From Mortierella alpina (lineage: Eukaryota; Mortierellomycota; Mortierellomycetes; Mortierellales; Mortierellaceae), in contig JANATF010000001.1 in NCBI GenBank assembly GCA_029449245.1, positions 806,001-870,000 of the forward strand: a DNA stretch of 64,000 nt, written 5' to 3'. The position numbers were made by a program, and so were the translations under genes. Within the stretch, counting starts at the first letter, position 1, and every line of letters begins with the position of its first letter. This document shows positions 35,326-47,353 of the stretch, piece after piece. A model generated the notes under the pieces. That model worked only from the letters and a program-made list of their open reading frames with translations, was not told the DNA's origin and did not search any database.

Positions 35326-38300
35326 TTACGCGAGTTGGACCTCAAAGTTCTCGCCAATCGCTACCTTGGGCTCCTTGACCGTGCACACATAGCTACCACC
35401 GGCGGGCGATGCTGCACAGTCTGCATTCTTCAAGGGCTTCGTAGAGCCCAAAATCACCAAGCGCTCGATTCTCAATGCTCCTACCCTCTGCACAAACTCG
35501 GAAGCCTTGCCGGTACCAGCTGTCCGGAGGTCGCGCGAGCGCAAGACGCCGTTCGCGACATTGAACTCTCTCAGGATGTAGTCTCCCTTCTCGTAGTTAA
35601 AGGTCTCTCCATCATCCAGATAGATCCTGCCCGTCGCTTCACCCTTGCTGTCCAATGCAATCACCAATGTGAAGGGGTCGTTCTCCATGGCCTTGGAAGA
35701 TCGACGTGGCCTCTCGCGGCGAGGGATAATGGTGCCAGCACGCTGATACACGGGGATCTTGTTGGCTGGAGACTCAACCTCCTTGACTCCAGGTCCTTGC
35801 TCAACGCTAAAATCCTTGATATCAAACCACTTCTCGTTTCCTGCAAAGTAAACACTCGACCGTGTCACGCCAGGCTTGGTCACTGGCTTGACCAAGAGCG
35901 CGTCTCCAACCATGTACTGGTCGTCCATGCCAAACACAGCCTCATCCTCGGGGAACTCAGTAAACATTGGTCTATCAAAATACAAGCAAAGAGTATATTG
36001 TAAGTCGCCATCACAGGTGAACGCTTCTCGCGACATCAGCCATGTTGTAGTAGCACACCTGATAATTGGCATTCCATCGATACTTGACTCTTGGAAGAGA
36101 GTGTACCAGAAAGGCAGCAGCGCATAGCGTGTGCGGACAGCTTCTCGGATTTGGGTGGTATAAGGCTCGCCAAACAGCCAAGGCTCCCGACGCTTGCTGT
36201 CGAGATGGGCGTGGGCTCGGAAGAAGGGGTAGTAGATACCGGCTTGGTACCAACGAGTCAGCAGCTCCGGCTCGGGGTTACCAAAGAATCCACCCACATC
36301 CGCGCCAGAGAATGGAATTCCAGAGAGTCCAATTGTGAGCAGCATAGGCGACGCGATTTCGAGGTGCTCCCAGGTAGCGAGGTTATCTCCAGTCCAAATC
36401 GCACCGAAGCGCTGTGTACCGGCAAAGAAGGCACGCGAAAGAACAAAGGGCCTCTGGTTCGTCTCATTGCGCTGGGTGAGGCCCTGGGCAGTAGCCGAAT
36501 GCTAAAATATACGTTGATTGAAGTCGTCTACATCAGTCTTGCCGCCCCACAGAGTCGCCGCACATGCTGATCAGAATTCTATCAAACTTACAAACATAGT
36601 GCCGTAAAGGTTGTGGACGTTGCGATGTTCGACCTTTCCATAATGAATGACGTCCTTGGGGATGGTAATCTCAGGTCCGCTAAAGACTGATGGCTCGTTC
36701 ATGTCGTTCCATGTGAAGAGGTCTTTGGTGGAACTCGTGTAGCGGTCGTACGAGAATAGAGATGCCCACCAATCCCTTGCCTTTGGGTTGTAGAAATCAA
36801 TCCATTGCGAGCTGCCTGGCCAGCACCAGCCATCAAAGTCAGAGTCACCATCCTTGTTCTTTATGTACACATCCAGCTCAGCGCCTTCCTTCGAGACATG
36901 GTAGTCGCCATCCTTCTTGATATGGGGATCGATGATGGTCACCATCTGCAACGAGAAGAGGAAGAGAAAATGGGGAAGCACAATAAGGAATCACTCTCTT
37001 CTAGATGCCATATTCTCAAATAGGAGCAATTGCACATGTGTGTTTACCTTTCTGCCTTTGGCTCCGAGAGATTGCTGCATATCACTGGGGTTAGGGAACT
37101 TTGTGTCATCCCAGGTAAAGTACCTCTTGCCGTTGGTGTGCTCAATGTCCAACCAAAGGACATCGTATGGGATGTCGTGCTCATCAAAGCCAGCATCCAC
37201 CTCGGCCACGTCCTGCTGGTTGTTGTAGTTCCAGCGGCACTGATGATACGCAATCGAGAACGCCTGAGGAAGTGCGGTTGTCCCCACCAGAGACGAATAC
37301 TGGCGGAAAATATCGCGCTGCGTTGGTCCCAAGAACACAAACAGGTCCAGAACACCAGCTTCACTGATCCAGTGGGTTTTAGTCGTGGGTACAGATGTGC
37401 CCTTCTTGGACTTTATCCACGAGAGGATCCCGCCATCTTTGTCTTCAGCGCTCTTTTCAACATCGATCCAGGTCTCTGCGGCGTTCATCCAGAACACGGC
37501 AGCGGTGCTGTTTTTACTATGTCCAAGCATAAAAGGAATCGATCCATAGAGAGCCATAGGGTTGTCGGTCTCGTATTCGAATACGTCCAAGTTGTAAAGC
37601 CTATAGGGCTCACTGTAGGGCGCGTCCTTTCCTTTGGTCGCCTTGAGAGAAAGGCTGGAGGCATGCTCAGGGATACCATAGACGTGGTTGATCCCCGAGA
37701 AGGTGATATCCATTCCAAAAGACTCTGGGCCTATTGTAATATTCATCCGCCATCTTGATGTTAGGAGCGCCTCTTTCTGGGAACGATTGGATACAAAAAC
37801 TCTTTGCAACTGCGCCTACTTACCTCGCGGCTTGGAATCTGTAAACTCCTTAAACTTTTCTTCCCACATGTTTTCCTCTAGCTTCTGTTCCACGACCGAT
37901 TTTTCAAACTTGATCTCACCCTCCATGCTCTCTCCGTCCTGGTCAACAAGTTTGTTCTCATCGCTGCCCTCTTGCTCCTGCTGCTTTGTCCGGAGTCGCT
38001 CGAATCGCAGCAGACCTTCCTCGTTCAAGAGTACAGTAGGCACGCCATTCGCCAGAAACTCAATCTTGAACGGAGCAGAGCTGACTTTGATCGTGTTCTG
38101 GTTCTGGGTTCCATACTGCACAGTGAGTACCCCGCTGTCGTCCTTGGAGATGCGTTGGTACGTGCCCTCCTGGGCCATCCCATACGGCTTAATCAAAACT
38201 GTATCCTGGACTCCATCATAGCGTGGATGGATCGGGTCGCGTTCGTTGATCCGCACACGTACAGCATCATTGTCAAGCAAGTGAAGCTCAAAGGCGAGGC

Positions 38301-38616
38301 CTGGCCTGGGCGCGGGCTGAACGTCTTCCTGTGTGTTGGTCAAGTCGCCCGATAGGATGCCTTTACTGAGGCGGAGGGTGGAAGGATTTAGCTGGTAGGG
38401 CGATGTCCAGTTGGGTGACTCCTTTGCAAGGTCCGCATAGGCCCTGTTGCGGGTACAGAAGCCGCTCTGTGCGCAGGTCTTGAAGTCCTCGCGCTTGACT
38501 GCAGAGACACAACTGAGGACGAGGCCAAGAGCAAGGACCGACCGCAGGATGAGTTTGGTGGACCTAGAGGACGATGAAGACGCCCTCTTGTCTCCTCGAG
38601 CAGGATTCATCGCCAT
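35326..38616 (-). CDS. GANAB: Glucosidase II alpha subunit (GH31)
   Basis: Five exons, 38616-37824, 37730-37048, 36945-36592, 36501-36059 and 35971-35326, encode about 972 residues. This ER enzyme trims the two inner glucoses of N-glycans and so controls the calnexin cycle. After a short Ser/Arg-rich stretch there is a hydrophobic segment (LILRSVLALGLVLSCVSAV), a signal peptide or anchor, then REDFKTCAQSGFC, typical of the mature N-terminus of the family. The GH31 core has VLWLDIEHTNGKRYFTWD. The nucleophile Asp lies in WNDMNEPSVF (about residue 574) and the acid/base Asp in IWTGDN (about residue 647). FSGADVGGFFGNPEPELLTRWYQ follows. The C-terminus has the distal beta domains. The start at 38616 (MAMNPARG) gives the shortest reasonable leader. 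The Timeless start lies 200 bases upstream of this gene's 3' end. Confidence 0.93.
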
Positions 38617-39853
38617 AGCTGTGATATGGTCTGCGAGGTTGTTCGTGGTCTGTGCAGATGGAATGAGATAGATGCGTAGATGCGGAGGGTATAGCCAATG
38701 GGTCGCGCTGATGTGATGATGAACAACAACGGCTGATGAGTGAAGTTGAGAAGAGATGTACAAAATCAAGGGACACGTCAAAAAAAGGGCGAATGTGACG
38801 TGGAAAGACTCAAGACAGGCAGACAGGCAGACCAGAGACAGAAAACTTGCTGTGCATATTCGAGAGGTTTATTATAAGATACAGATGAGGTTGCTGCTCT
38901 AGCAGTTGAGAGAGAGAGAGAGAAGAGTGGCCGAGAGAGAGCAAGACCACCGCAATACGTTGAGTATCTAGGGGTCCATGTCAGAGACATCCAGACGAGA
39001 TCCAAAGCCGTGATCACCTCCCACGGAAAGTGAGGGGTGTTCACGAACGATGCTCTCAGTTCCAGTGCTTTTCTCTCAGGACGGGATTGAGCAAAGAGAT
39101 CTTGTGCCTGTCGACACGGTCCCTCTCGTTTCAAAAACCCCCCACTGAAAGGAAACCAGTTGCAACCATGTCACAAAGAAACAAAGAGTCATTGCCTTGA
39201 GACGTGGAAAGAAGAATCTTCGGTTGACGAGGACCACTATCCACATCTCAAAAGAACGACAACAACTCACAGCGCGATACAGGGAAAAGGATCGACGGCA
39301 ATGCGACAGGGCTCGGGTACTTGATGTCCGATTGAGGAGGGCAGGAGGGACAAGGGCGAGGCGAGGCCGACCAAGAGATTAGGAACCGCGACGGGGAGGC
39401 TGTCGCAGGAGACCAAGGCGACACTCTTTGCGCACGAGGCGGATGCTTCCGGCTACTGGCATTCGATCGAGTCTGAGGGAGCTATCAAACCGATGCAAGA
39501 GAAAAAGCAGAGGAAAGGAAAAAGAAAAGGGCAAAAGCTAGAATATACACCGCACCATTATTTTTTTTTGTTGAACTTCGTAACTGCTTCTGTTGAAGAA
39601 ACTTTCAGGTTAGTGAGCATTGCATCATGTAACATGAAAGTCAGGAACAATAAGAAAAATGTGGAAGAATAGAAAAGAGAAAAAAAAAATATAAAGTCCA
39701 AAGTGGATAGAGTCGGAATCTGTTAAGAGATTCCAGGGGGTGAAAGCCGTTGAGGCAATCTACTTTTTACCATATCGTTCCTTTTGTTGAAAAGAAACGC
39801 ATTGGCCTTCGGGTCCAACCTCAAGAATGTGAGATGGACGGTACGGCGAACGC
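38617..39853. other. Intergenic region between methionine synthase and glucosidase II
   Basis: 1.24 kb separates the MetE stop from the GANAB start, both genes being on the minus strand. It contains the GANAB promoter, an AG-rich microsatellite (about 38908-38945), and A-rich and purine-rich stretches around 39500-39700 that probably belong to the MetE 3' flank. No open frame looks real. Confidence 0.5.
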
Positions 39854-42491
39854 TTACTCAGAGGCACGCAGAGCCTCAGCGACAGCAACCAAGTTGGTCA
39901 GAGACTCGCGGACCTCCTTCCAGCCACGGGTCTTGAGACCGCAGTCTGGGTTGATCCAGAGGTTGCGACGGGGAATGTACCTGCAAGTAGAAAGATAGTA
40001 TCTGTCAGTGAACGGCAGTCTACAGCACATCGTGATCATAACAAGAAACAATAATAGAGCCAGAACTTACTGCAACATAGCATGGGCACGCTCCTTCATC
40101 TCCTGGACCGAGGGCACACGAGGAGAGTGAATGTCAAAGACACCGGGACCGATTTCAGCATTGTAGCCGTGGGTGGAGAAGGCGCCGAGGATTCTCATGT
40201 CACTCTTGGAGTTCTCAATGGTCAAGACATCAGCATCCATGCGGACAATGGCCTGGAAAATGTCCTGGAAGTCACTGTAGCACATGTGGGTGTGGATGAC
40301 GGTGGTGTCGTTGACACCGGTGGTCGAGAGGAGGAAAGCATCGACGGCCCACTGGAGGTAAAAGTCAAAGTCGACGGCACGGAGAGGCAGACCCTCGCGA
40401 ATAGCGGGCTCATCGACCTGAATGTGGATGATTCCAGCCTTCTCAAGATCAACGACCTCATCGCGAATGGCCAAGGCGAGCTGGGTGCAGACGACCGAGC
40501 GGGGAATGTCATCACGGACAAAGGACCACTGGAGGCAAGTGACAGGTCCAGTCAACATACCCTTCATGGGCTTGCTGGTCAAGGACTGAGCATAGACGGT
40601 CTCGGTGATGGTCATAGGGTTGACGCGGTGGACATCACCAAAGATGATTGGGGGGCGCACGCAGCGGGAACCGTACGAGGCAATCCAGCCGTTCTCGGAG
40701 AAGATGTAGCCCTCCAGGCGCTCGCCAAAGTAGGCAACCATGTCGTTACGCTCGGCCTCACCGTGGACCAGGACGTCAATGTTGAGCTTCTCCTGCTCCT
40801 CAACGCAGTAAGCAATCTCCTTCTTGATGAACTCGTTGTAGGCAGCGGCATCGATCTCACCCTTGGTGAACTTGGCACGAGCAACACGGATCTCCTTCGT
40901 CTGAGGGAAGGAACCGATGGTGGTGGTGGGGAAAGCAGGAAGGGGATGAGCAGCGTGCTGCTTGGTCTGGCGCTCAGGGAAGGCACTGCGGCGACGAAGC
41001 TGCTCGGGCTCAATGGCCTCAAGACGCTGACGAACGGCGCTGTTGGTGGTGTGAGCCGAGGTGCGACGAGCCTCGATGGAGCGGGCATTGTCGGCGAGCT
41101 CGGCCTTGACAGAGTCGACGCCGTGGTTGAGGGCATGGGCAAGAGTGTGAACCTCCTTGCACTTCTCCTCAGAGTAGGCAAGCCAGTCAAAGAGCTCGGC
41201 ATGCTTGGAGGCCAGACGCTTCTCGAAGCGGAGGGTGACGGGGGCATGCAAGAGAGAGCACGAGGGAGCGACGAAGACACGCTCGGAACCGAGGGCCTGG
41301 ACGGCAGCCTGGGCAATCTTGAGGGCGTTGGCCAAGTTGGTCTTCCAGATGTTGCGACCATCAACCAAACCGAGGGAAAGGACCTGGGACTGGTTCAAGT
41401 TGGCAATGACGTGCTCAAGCTGCTCAGGAGCACGAACAAGGTCGATGTGGAGACCAGCGACACCAGAGTCCTTAATGAAGGAGACATTGTTGCCAATGCG
41501 ACCAAAGTAGGTGGCAATCAAGAACCTGAGCTTGGGGGCAGCAGCGGTCAGGCGGGTGTAGGTGGTGTGGTAGTGGGCGATGACGGCAGGGGCAAGGTCA
41601 AGACCGAGGCAGGGCTCGTCGACCTGGATCCAGTCGGCACCAGCCTCAGCGAGCTTAGCAAAGAGTTCCTCGTAGACGGGGAGGACCTTGGGGAGGAGCG
41701 AGAGGAGGTCGAGGCCAGCAGAGTTCTTGGCAGCCTTGCCGAGCAAGAGGAAGGAGAGGGGTCCAAGGACGACGGGGCGGGTGTGGATGCCAAGGGCCTT
41801 GGCCTCGTTGAACTCCTGGACGGTCTTGACCTGGGCGCCGAGGTGGAAGGTCTGGTTGGTCTCGAACTCAGGGACACTGAAGGAGAAAGAGAAGAGATAT
41901 GAGGATTCATTCAGGCGTGAGAATCCATGTGAAGCAAAGCAAAGCCAAGCCATGCAGATCCATCCAAGGCTAAAACGAAGCAGCATAGCTTACATGTAAT
42001 GGTAGTTGGTGTCGAACCACTTCTTCATCTCTTGGGCCTCGATGTCGACCTTCTCCTGGGTCTCGGTGGCAGGCTTCTGGATACCGCGGCCGATGGCAAA
42101 GTTACGCTCATGGCCATCGCGGAGGTGGCGGAAACGCTGGGGGATGACGTTGAACATGACAGAGTGGTCGAGGACGTGGTCGTAGAACGAGAAGTCGCCC
42201 GAGGGGATCTGCGACAGACCCTGGGCCTGCTGGAGCTTCCAGTTCTCAGCACGCAGCTTGACAGCGGCCTCGTCGACGGCCTGCTCGGTGACCTTGCCGG
42301 CCCAGAAGCTCTCGACGATCTTCTTGGTCTCGCGCTGAGCACCCTATGAACGAGAAAAAGACAAGAGCCAGAAAAATAGGGCATTAGGACGCCAGTGTTT
42401 GGTGAGGGAGCGAACGCGCACACAGCATGAGCCAGCATGGACCAAGACGACGTACAATTCTGGGGAAACCCAAGTTTGTAGCCTGAACCAT
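39854..42491 (-). CDS. MET6: Cobalamin-independent methionine synthase (MetE/Met6)
   Basis: Four exons, 42491-42456, 42343-41994, 41876-40071 and 39980-39854, encode about 772 residues, the family norm. It transfers a methyl group from 5-methyltetrahydrofolate polyglutamate to homocysteine in the cytosol. The N-terminal half shows [29 protein letters not shown] and [12 protein letters not shown]. The catalytic half has [24 protein letters not shown] and [11 protein letters not shown]. The zinc ligands are visible: His and Cys in [10 protein letters not shown], the Glu downstream, and the second Cys in [12 protein letters not shown], encoded in the last exon. A good TATA element lies upstream. 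Codon use is strongly C-biased at third positions compared with its neighbours, as expected for an abundant protein. Confidence 0.96.
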
Positions 42492-43969
42492 GGTGATGTA
42501 TGTGTGGTGGTGTGTGTGTGGTGGTTTGAGTGGAGGGTAAAAGAACCGGTAACAGGGATCTTTCTTGGGAGGTAGTTTTGATGCGAAGGGGATCTGCAAA
42601 GAGAAAAGAAAAGAAAACGACAAAGGCGCACCGCGGCGACCCTTTTTATAGCTCGCTGGACCCTCCTCGCGGACTGCTTCTCGCCTCATCTGAGCAAGAG
42701 CCTATCGATGAGTCTGTCTGCCAGCGGGCCAATCAGCAGCCGCTGTGGGTCGGCCACAAATCAGAACGCTCCCCTGCCACACTTGCAAACGACCCGGGGC
42801 AGATCGCATCATCGCCCTTCAGCCTGCAGGTCTTGTCTGCACGAGCTATATTGGACGAGGAGGGCGTTTGGCGAAGGGCCCTCGCATCACACTAGCACAT
42901 TGCCACTTCACAACCAATGCTTATTTTCACGTAAAAGGCCTCCCTCCCATTTCAAGCACTCCAAGCACTCTTCTCACTCCTGGGACCCCTTTGTTCTTGG
43001 TCCTAATACGCACTGAACCACGCCAACATGCCAAACGCAACTACGCACTGCAAGGCCAATAGGAGCAAAAAGAAAGGGCTGTTATGAGGCGCTTGCCTTC
43101 TCGATGGTTTTCCTGGTTGCATATTCATTTCATTGCAGGCTCGATGCACCCGTGCATGGTTGTTTGCCGTGGTGTAAAGTGACAATAATATGGAGATGTG
43201 CCCACCCCGCTGATAAGATATAAAAAAAATCAGTAGGCGGGAGAAGGGGACGGGAGGGAGAACAAGACGCGGGCGTGTGAAGTTCCAGCAATTTCTTTTT
43301 TTTTTTTTTGCGGTGTGACACCAGGGCGTCGACATGCATATCGCTTGGAATAGACGATCTATGCTCTGCTGTCCGCAACAGCTTCACTTGTCTGTCAATC
43401 ATGCAGCTCAGAAAAAACTCTTACAAAGAAATATTATTACCCGAGCCGTTCTGGAGACCTCTTCGGTTCTTCGTGCGACATCATGGGCTGGAGTCTAGTA
43501 TGACTCTTCTCGTCCTGCCCGTTTTGAGCTCCGCTTTCTGACCTACATAGACTACCACAGTACCCACCTCGAAAAACGCGAAACGCGTGGCTCCACTCCA
43601 GTTGAACCTGCCCAAGATAAGGCCAGAATCTGCGGTTCAGGCACCAAGGTGAATCTCCCATTCCCATGAGAGGTACTCCGAAGCCTACCCCTACAGCAAG
43701 GTGTGCACAGCAAAATATGTCTGCTAAGCGTATAGATGATATAAAGAATAGACAGGCGCTCGTAACCTTGGCTCTGCAAAGAGTCTCGTGAATAATGAAA
43801 CTATTTACAAACTCTGGCCCGCCCTTCTCTCGACAAACGTCTGAACACCACTCTAGTTGAGGGCCATGTCAGTAGGAAAGAAACAGTCACTATGTGCCCG
43901 TGTCGAGTGCCTCTGGTAAAGTTGCCATCGAGAAAGGTCTTCATCGTTCCACAATCACCACCACCCTCA
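42492..43969. promoter_or_regulatory. Divergent promoter region between methionine synthase and AP-4 beta
   Basis: 1.48 kb lies between the two start codons. Apart from the MetE TATA element, a poly-T run at about 43298-43309 and ordinary sequence, nothing distinctive is seen. Open frames at 42530-43060 and 43130-43402 lack any recognisable protein character. Confidence 0.45.
42641..42650 (-). promoter_or_regulatory. Probable TATA box of the methionine synthase gene
   Basis: The minus strand reads GAGCTATAAAAAGGGTCG about 150 bases upstream of the MetE start codon. It is the best TATA match in the window and fits a strongly expressed housekeeping gene. Confidence 0.6.
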
Positions 43970-46900
43970 ATGGATGTACCGGAACTTGCAGATGCCTTCA
44001 AAGGCCAAGGAACACAGGCAGGAGTGAATCACACACAGCTGATGCAACGAGTTCAAGAGCTCATGGGCCAAGGCACGGACGTCTCCTCGTTGTTTGCCAC
44101 CATTATCTCGGTCAGTGCCTCTCCTCTGACTCTCTTATCTTACGAGCAGGCGTGCCAAGGACCCAATACTCATTACCGATGGCCCATTCACGTTCCTAGT
44201 CTGCTTCAACGCGAGATATCACGGTGAAGAAGGCCGCGTACTCCTTTCTTGCTAGGTACGGCCGCGCGAACGAGGAGCTCTGCTTCTTGGGCATCAATAC
44301 TCTTCATCAGGACTGCACGGATCTTGACCCTATCGTACGCTCGCTTGCTATTCGCACATTATGCTCCCTTGGGTAAGCGTCTTGCAGGAGACCCACTGCA
44401 GGAGATTATGCTTCTCTCCCGATCCAGAGCTCCACTAAACTCCACTCTGGCCCTGCGGACATAGACAACGGAGCGTGCTGCGATTTATGCTTCAGCCGCT
44501 CAACACTGGATTTCAGGACAAGAACGCTCATGTTAGAAAGACGGCGGTCATGGCCTGTATCTCACTCTACGAACTGGATCACATGTTTGTGCTGGGTATG
44601 TGATAATCCATATCTTTCACGGAGACTACTATCCGGTAACGGACTCTTGCCTGAGTATTTTCTAACGGCATCCATTAACGAACTCTAGAAAGTGAGATTG
44701 TGGACAAATTGTATGGGCTAATCAGGGGCAGAGACACACAGGTGATCGTCAGTGCTATCCTGGCATTGGAACGCATCCTCGTGGATGAAGGCGGGATTGT
44801 GATCAATCAGGCACTCGCAGCTCATCTCATTCAGCGATACAAAGACTGGACCCCTGCTCAGCTTCAAATTGTACTAAACGTCCTCTGCCGTTACAAACCA
44901 CAAACAGACGACGAAATCTATGAGATTATGGTAAGGTGCCAAGATCTTTTTGAATGCGGCACAAGTGGACGAGAGAGTTTACGCAGCTAACGGCGGAAAG
45001 GTTTTCTCTGCGTGTTCCGCTGTTGTACCAAACAGAACAACATCGATGATGGTTTACAGCATCCATCGCTTGGAATTCAAATGGCAACATTACGACTCTT
45101 TATTTGGTTGTGCCAGGATCTGAGCGAAATCCAGGACGATGTTCAAACGACAATTGAAGGTATGTAAATCCTAACCTAGCCGTGTGTATTAATATATTTC
45201 AAAGTTCATCCTCATTGTTTGCTTACAGAACTGTTGCCTCACTGCACAGAAACGCTGATCAGACACCTGGACTCCTCCGATCCTGACTTGGTGTATGCCT
45301 CGCTCAAACATCTCGCGCTTTTGATTGAAATTACAGGAGGACTTCGTCATAACAACAGCCTGCAACACATCCAGTCACTATACTGCAGGTACTAGTCGAT
45401 AGATGCTGTGGAGGGCAAGGATCCGCACCCACAACCGTCTTGATCTTACTGACAAGAAAAAAACACCTTTATTTTCTGTGGGCGTGTCGTTAGACCTGGT
45501 GACTCAATAATGACCAAGATTGAAAAACTCAAGTTGTTCGCGAGCGTCGCTCTTACAGCCGACGAACCTACGCGCAGCTTGATACTCGACCACTTGTCTC
45601 AAGTAGCGTCCATGAACGATGTACTTCAGCGCAAAAAGTCCAGTCGGAGCAAATTGTTCAAGGACTGGATGGCAATGCATGTAGATGCTGCGTGCTGCGC
45701 GATCGACTCTATCGGTATGATCGGATCCCAGCACCTGAAGCAAACAGATTCGGATCATCACAGCAAGACGGGACCGGCAATGGCCAGGATCACCACAATT
45801 ACATGCCTTGATCGACTTTTTCAGTTGCTTGTGCTCTTTTCCGATATGGGCTTGATCTCTGAAGAGCGTAACACGAGTAAGAATAGAGAGGGCAGTCGAG
45901 AATCTGTGTCATCAGAGAATAGGATCCACACCAGCTTTTCAGAATTGGAACTAGAGGAGGATCAAGCGGCACAACTGTTGACTACCATACTACTGGCAAT
46001 CGAAGGTTGGATTAGGAGACAAGAAAAAAATAATTCAAACTGTGATGTTGTTCTGTGCAAACGATTTCTCACCACTCTCTTTCCCTCTCTCTTACTCTGT
46101 CCTCCTACGCACTTTACTAAAGGCTGCTGGCAATCTATATGGGACATTAAAAGACGGACAGATGACCCCTCGGGTGTTCTGAATGCTTTTCAAATCAAAG
46201 CCCTGGGTCTCCTGCTCCTTCGACATCTTGACCAAGAGGAACTGAACCGACTCGCCAAAAAGAAGAAGCCATTGCGTTTCCAATACGATCAAGACAACAG
46301 CTCAGTGTCATCGAACCTGGACAAGTCCTTGCTGCACGCATCTCAAGATCTACAGACAGGGGCCGTTTCTCGACTGGCGAGAGTGGGTGGTATCCGAATA
46401 CTGCTCCTTGAAGAACTATGTCAGCAGCTGGTCCTTCGAAAGCAACTTCAGTCAATCGAGTCGGATCCGCTACCTCTCATCGTCGACTCGCCTCCAGGGG
46501 GAAACGCAGAGAAAGAGAAAAAGCTATTGGCGATCAAGTCAACTCTGGAGATGAGATCGCAATATGCATACCTGCTACAGCAACAAGTTCAGGATCTGGT
46601 TCAATCCATCGATCAATGCTCCAAGATGACAACTCCAGCGGCTGCCATCTCAGATGCCACCTTCCTGTGTATCAAAGCGGAGCAAATAGCCGTTTTGAAT
46701 CTCGCATGTCACCTTGTCGCCCTTTCGATCGAGCATGAGGGCACACTTCATCCGGACACGAACACCCTTTTTCATCAACGACTGGATATTCTCGCTCAGG
46801 CCGTGGATCAGCTCATCCCCTCCGAACCCGAACAGCAGCCTTCGAGCTACCAAGACGGCCATGATCTCCTCACATTAGAGGTAGAGCCGTCTAGCCAAGG

Positions 46901-47285
46901 AATTACGCCTAGGACAACACGACCAGCAGAATATCACATCTCTACGGATGTGGCCGATAGAGCACGGATGATCGAAACGCTTTTCCTAATACCACTTCTC
47001 TCGAGCAACCCTCCTGATTCGGACGTTGCTGCTGGTGTTCATCCTCAACGCCCAATGAGCCGCGGAAACTTTCTCAGTGCGCCACATTTTCAGTCTGAAA
47101 GTTACCAGCAGATCGTCAAGCAAAAGTTCGTGAACCTATTCGGCGTAAGAAGAACTGTCGGCCTGGTATCAACCGACCGCGAAGACAGTAGTACAGTGCG
47201 ATGCGAGGAGAACAACCTTGCGCGACAAGCGTATCGGGACTGGACCTTTCAGATAGGTTTCAACACATTGGCGGTAGCCCGCTAA
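43970..47285 (+). CDS. AP4B1: Adaptin beta chain, most like AP-4 beta
   Basis: Seven exons, 43970-44110, 44200-44372, 44465-44595, 44689-44930, 45036-45159, 45229-45388 and 45494-47285, encode about 920 residues. It is a large subunit of a coat adaptor complex. The N-terminal trunk has classic beta-adaptin features: KKAAYSFLARYGRANEEL, FLGINTLHQDCTD, PIVRSLAIRTLCSLG, LNTGFQDKNAHVRKTAVMAC, VINQALAAHLIQRYKDW and the YCRPGDSIMTKIEKLKLFASV block. The short Met-Asp-Val-Pro start and the FATIISSASTRDITVKK segment resemble AP-4 beta more than AP-1/2 beta, from memory of the families. The C-terminal half is divergent, and no ear domain is obvious. AP-4 acts at the trans-Golgi network. It is convergent with the formin, with only 68 bases between stop codons, so the 3' ends of the transcripts probably overlap. 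Confidence 0.78.
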
Positions 47286-47353
47286 CTAGGTTCCATTTGA
47301 CATCAGATCTTTTAATGTTTGTATCATGACATGCAAATAAATGAAAAAAATGA

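Noticed and set aside
40082-41902. 606-codon plus-strand ORF opposite methionine synthase.
   Set aside because: It is the antisense shadow of a strongly codon-biased gene. The minus strand encodes an unmistakable MetE.
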